From positions 186,001-250,000 of the forward strand of contig NZ_BLJQ01000005.1 in the NCBI RefSeq assembly GCF_014132155.1: 64,000 nucleotides of DNA. The letters run 5' to 3'. The notes under the pieces are model-generated. The model saw only the letters and a list, made by a program, of their open reading frames with translations, was not told the DNA's origin and ran no database searches. The position numbers were made by a program, and so were the translations under genes. Within the stretch, counting starts at the first letter, position 1; each line of letters opens with the position of its first letter. This DNA is from Gluconobacter sp. Gdi (GTDB lineage Bacteria > Pseudomonadota > Alphaproteobacteria > Acetobacterales > Acetobacteraceae). This document shows, in pieces, positions 61,286 through 64,000 of this stretch.

Positions 61286-62176
61286 TCAGGCACCTTCTTC
61301 GAACCGGAGGCCCAGATCCTTAACAATCTGAAGCGCACGGGCATCGTCCGCAGCCGGCAGCGGCAGGCGCGGGGCACGTGGCCCGCCAACATCGAATCCC
61401 ATATGTTTCAGGAGAGCTTTCGTCCCCGAAACATAGCCCTGCCCGCCTACGAACTGGATCAGCGGCACATGGCGGAAATACATGTCCCGTGCTTTGCCAA
61501 TGTCCTTGTACCCATCACAGAGATTAAAAATCTCACTCATGACATGTGGCGCCACGTTGGACGCGACAGCGACCCAGCCGATCGCTCCTTCAAGGAAACT
61601 CTCGAAGCCCATAATCCCGCCAAAAACTGATAGCCGATCACCACACAGACGAATGATGTCCCGTACGCGGGTGACATCCATCGTGGATTCCTTGATCAGG
61701 CAGCAGTTATCAATATGCGACAGACGCGCCACCAGTTCGGGCTTAAGGTCCACATTTGCTGTTGCCGGGTTGTTGTAAAGCATGATCGGCAGACCAATCG
61801 CATCCGAGATACGGCGATAGTGAACAAAGAGTTCATCGTCTGTTGGCGTGGAGTAGAATGGCGGAATGATCATCACGCCATCTGCACCCAGACGCTCGGC
61901 CTCTTGGCTGTAGCGGATCACGTCATAGGTGTTTTCTGCACCCGTGCCGATAAAGACCGGAACACGTCCTGCGGCTTGTTCGATCACTGTCTGTGCAACA
62001 AGCGTGCGCTCATCATCCGTCAGTGACAGGAACTCTCCTGTGGAACCGAGCGGAATAAGACCAGCGATCCCTTGAGCAATCTGCCAATCCGTGAAGCGTC
62101 GAAGCCCCGGAACGTCAATACGTCCCTCGCTGTCATACGGCGTGATCATGACGGTGTAAGTGCCACGAAATTTCAT
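61286..62176 (-). CDS. Dihydrodipicolinate synthase-family aldolase/deaminase
   Basis: 296 residues from ATG 62176 (AAGGA seven bases upstream; an ATG at 62206 overlaps the ATPase stop but lacks a site). A class I barrel with GSTGEF (residues 44-49), Y134 in LYNNP and Schiff-base K162 in CLIKES. Members include DapA, N-acetylneuraminate lyase and the hydroxyproline-pathway enzyme delta-1-pyrroline-4-hydroxy-2-carboxylate deaminase (LhpC). Beside an LhpB/E/F-like dehydrogenase and amino acid importers the last role is the best guess. GSTGEF rather than the GTTGE of true DapA, together with the catabolic setting, argues against lysine synthesis. Confidence 0.87.
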   Translation of the reverse strand: MKFRGTYTVMITPYDSEGRIDVPGLRRFTDWQIAQGIAGLIPLGSTGEFLSLTDDERTLVAQTVIEQAAGRVPVFIGTGAENTYDVIRYSQEAERLGADGVMIIPPFYSTPTDDELFVHYRRISDAIGLPIMLYNNPATANVDLKPELVARLSHIDNCCLIKESTMDVTRVRDIIRLCGDRLSVFGGIMGFESFLEGAIGWVAVASNVAPHVMSEIFNLCDGYKDIGKARDMYFRHVPLIQFVGGQGYVSGTKALLKHMGFDVGGPRAPRLPLPAADDARALQIVKDLGLRFEEGA

Positions 62177-62202
62177 GGATTTTTCCTTTATTACTCGAGA
62201 CA

Positions 62203-62976
62203 TCATTGTTGTGGGCCAAGCTGGCCCACGGGCAGACCAGCCCCGGGGTCACTGCCATGGGCATTCATGAACGCTGCGATATCGGGCTCTTGCGCGGCCT
62301 CTCTCAGGCCTTTGCCCACAGCCCGAACGCGACCCTCCTCCAGCAGGACGATCCGATCTGACAGTGACGAGACGACACTCATCGCATGCGAAACCTGAAC
62401 CACGGTCATGCCGTCACGCGCGAGGTCGCGCAGCAGCACGCTGACTTCATGAACCTTCCGCGGGTCCAACGCTGATGTCGGCTCGTCCAGAAGCAACAGC
62501 GAGGGCCGAAGCATCAAGGCACGTGCGATGGCAACACGTTGCTTCTGACCGCCCGAAAGGTCTGCAGGCAGCGCATCCGCCTTGTCGCCCAGCCCCAGCC
62601 GTTCGAGCAGCCCGCGCGCCTCATTCTCAGCCTCCGTGCGCGTTCGTTTCGCCACGACGGTCGGTGCAAGGGTCAGATTGCGCAACACTGACATATGACC
62701 AAAGAGGCCGAACTGCTGGAAAACAATCGCCGATTGGTCTCGCAGGATTTTTGCAGCGCCTGCCGCCGACATATCGACGACACGACCATCCACCGTCATG
62801 CTTCCCCGCACGACAGGTTGCAGCCCTATCAAGGTTCGCAGCAGAGTGGTCTTTCCTGAACCCGAAGGCCCGATGAAGCTGACGATCTCCCCGCGTTCAG
62901 CCACAAACCCGGCCTCCCCGAGCGTCTCGTTCTTTCCATGACGGACACAGACGTCCCGAACATCAATGTACGGCAA
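62203..62976 (-). CDS. Polar amino acid ABC transporter ATPase, second system
   Basis: 257 residues with GPSGSGKTTLLRTLIGLQ (Walker A), LSGGQKQRVAIARALML (signature) and LLLLDEPTSALDPRK (Walker B), then VVQVSHAMSVVSSLSDRI. The switch residue region reads SHAMS instead of the usual THEM.FA, a small deviation. Overlaps the permease gene upstream by 14 bases. It belongs with the two permeases at 62963-64000, forming a heterodimeric-permease importer distinct from the first system. Confidence 0.92.
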   Translation of the reverse strand: MPYIDVRDVCVRHGKNETLGEAGFVAERGEIVSFIGPSGSGKTTLLRTLIGLQPVVRGSMTVDGRVVDMSAAGAAKILRDQSAIVFQQFGLFGHMSVLRNLTLAPTVVAKRTRTEAENEARGLLERLGLGDKADALPADLSGGQKQRVAIARALMLRPSLLLLDEPTSALDPRKVHEVSVLLRDLARDGMTVVQVSHAMSVVSSLSDRIVLLEEGRVRAVGKGLREAAQEPDIAAFMNAHGSDPGAGLPVGQLGPQQ

Positions 62977-63616
62977 TGCGTTTCTCCAGAAGACGGCTCA
63001 GACAGGTCAGCGGATAGGAAATAACGAAATAAACCAGCAGTACCGCGCAGAAGACCTGCGCTGACGGCAGCCCGCGGCTGGAAAGGATCACACCGGCCTG
63101 GCTGAGTTCCACCACGCCGATCTGCGAGGCCAACGCTGTGTCCTTGATAAAGAGCACCAGATATCCCACAGCAGGTGGAATAACGGCCGACATCGCCTGT
63201 GGCCCGATCACGTACCGCCAACGCGCCCAGGTTGGCAGGTTCAAGGCCAGTGCAGCCTCAACCTGTTCAACCGGGACCGTATTGATCCCGCCATGCAAAA
63301 TTTCGCAGAGATATCCCGCTGCGATCAACCCGATTGAGCAGATCGCCACTCCAGTTGCTGAGACGTCTACCCCTGCCATTCCCGTACAGAAGAACAGAAT
63401 ATAAAGCGTCACAATGAACGGAACTCGCCGGATGGTCTGCACATATGCGACCGCCAGAGCCCGAAGCGGGAGCAACGCACGCCCTGCTGAAAGCCGCAGC
63501 GCCGTCAGGAGAACCGCTCCGACGATCCCCAGACATCCTCCACCAAGAGACAGAACGATCGTCCGCAGCATCGCGTGCAGCAGTAGCGCCATGTCATAAT
63601 GCGAGAACGCAATCAT
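62963..63616 (-). CDS. Polar amino acid ABC transporter permease, second system, subunit 2
   Basis: 217 residues from ATG 63616, which overlaps the stop of the other permease (ATGA). About five membrane segments; RRVPFIVTLYILFF replaces the usual RGTPLLVQL, and the EAA loop reads LCEILHGGINTVPVEQVEAA, LNLPTWARWRYVIGPQAM. Forms the inner-membrane channel with the truncated partner at the window edge. The binding protein for this second system is not in the window and may lie to the right. Confidence 0.9.
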   Translation of the reverse strand: MIAFSHYDMALLLHAMLRTIVLSLGGGCLGIVGAVLLTALRLSAGRALLPLRALAVAYVQTIRRVPFIVTLYILFFCTGMAGVDVSATGVAICSIGLIAAGYLCEILHGGINTVPVEQVEAALALNLPTWARWRYVIGPQAMSAVIPPAVGYLVLFIKDTALASQIGVVELSQAGVILSSRGLPSAQVFCAVLLVYFVISYPLTCLSRLLEKRIAVH

Positions 63617-64000
63617 ACCATGCGCTCCATTGTGCGACGACACAGCACAAAAAAACCTGTCAATGCAAAGGACAGTACGGCGTACAAACCGCCGGTCACG
63701 AGCATGACTTCCAGAATGCGAAACGTTGTCGATCCGATATCATAGGCACGGCCCGTGAGGTCCTCGACACCAAAGATAGACGCCATTGCACTTCCCAGAA
63801 TCATGATCTGAAAGTGATTGGCCAGTGCCGGGAACATCGTGCGTCCGACATGCGGCAATATGACCCGCAGATAGGTCTGACGACGGTTGAGGCCCAGCGT
63901 CAGAGCCACTTCATGATAGACTGGGGGCACCCTTGCCATACCAGCCCCAAGAATATCCGCCAGATACGCAGCCGCATTCAGCGTCATTCCAATGACAACG
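63613..64000 (-). CDS. Polar amino acid ABC transporter permease, second system, subunit 1 (truncated by window edge)
   Basis: C-terminal 128 residues only; the frame is open to the last base and continues beyond the window. It shows the EAA loop MTLNAAAYLADILGAGMARV followed by VALTLGLNRRQTYLRVILP, then two membrane segments (ILGSAMASIFGVEDLTG, MLVTGGLYAVLSFALTGFF). It overlaps the second permease by four bases. First visible gene of the leftward catabolic run; genes upstream of it, perhaps a hydroxyproline epimerase, a binding protein or a regulator, are out of view. Confidence 0.88.
   Translation of the reverse strand, partial: VVIGMTLNAAAYLADILGAGMARVPPVYHEVALTLGLNRRQTYLRVILPHVGRTMFPALANHFQIMILGSAMASIFGVEDLTGRAYDIGSTTFRILEVMLVTGGLYAVLSFALTGFFVLCRRTMERMV

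Noticed and set aside
61286-62176. Lysine-biosynthetic DapA
   Set aside because: Motif GSTGE and the transporter/dehydrogenase context favour a catabolic member of the family.
1-64000. CRISPR arrays, tRNA and rRNA genes, phage genes
   Set aside because: I scanned for direct repeats with regular spacing, tRNA-like cloverleaf ends and phage structural genes by eye and found none; small RNAs cannot be excluded.

Overview
This is high-GC alphaproteobacterial chromosomal DNA, most likely from an acetic acid bacterium (Acetobacteraceae, Gluconobacter/Asaia-like). The assignment rests on recognised features: two large Hint-domain surface proteins sharing the C-terminal module common in this group, IS5/IS1031-type transposase remnants, a bifunctional PutA without the N-terminal DNA-binding domain, and many TonB-dependent receptors and exported peptidases. 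No rRNA, tRNA or CRISPR was found. The genus is inference.

Layout. (1) 1-5.5 kb: the end of a cobalt transporter gene (cbtA), bluB and a CobC-like phosphatase (cobalamin), an exported M28 peptidase, a LysR regulator and a BASS transporter. (2) 5.5-13.8 kb: an Lrp regulator divergent from putA with a perfect inverted repeat between them, an exported M1 aminopeptidase and a CPA2 antiporter. (3) 13.9-24.3 kb: a purine catabolic island of two divergent gene sets. The leftward set encodes a small acylphosphatase-like protein, a stand-alone Rieske protein, a GST-like protein and a complete BMP-type nucleoside ABC importer. The rightward set encodes an oxygenase whose own Rieske cluster segment is missing, guanine deaminase, a CDA-fold deaminase and 8-oxoguanine deaminase. 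Rieske-less oxygenase, separate Rieske protein and GST-like partner recall the NdmC/NdmD/NdmE N7-demethylase, but without any linked reductase. (4) 24.5-27.4 kb: an exported S10 carboxypeptidase and a class C beta-lactamase-like lipoprotein.

(5) 27.5-42.0 kb: the most unusual locus. Genes for an AMP ligase, a full KS-AT-DH-ER-KR-ACP polyketide synthase, a fatty acyl-AMP ligase and two iron-finger autotransporter-type O-heptosyltransferases lie in one direction, the last four joined by ATGA overlaps. Upstream, behind a strong hairpin, is a strand-loop-strand repeat protein fused to a Hint domain. The repeats are the known acceptor type of these heptosyltransferases, while Hint domains cleave themselves and can transfer the freed chain to a nucleophile. 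A surface protein that is glycosylated and perhaps lipidated is a reasonable hypothesis.

(6) 42.4-51.9 kb: rsgA, a TonB receptor, a CPA1 antiporter and a second Hint protein. The antiporter and Hint genes lie between two decayed IS5-type fragments in AT-rich DNA. (7) 52-64 kb: a leftward run with two polar amino acid ABC transporters, a DHDPS-family aldolase/deaminase, a 962-residue natural fusion of the three HcnA/HcnB/HcnC-type dehydrogenase parts, an M20 deacylase and a TonB receptor. This fits uptake and oxidation of a D-amino acid, hydroxyproline or opine. It continues past the right edge of the window.
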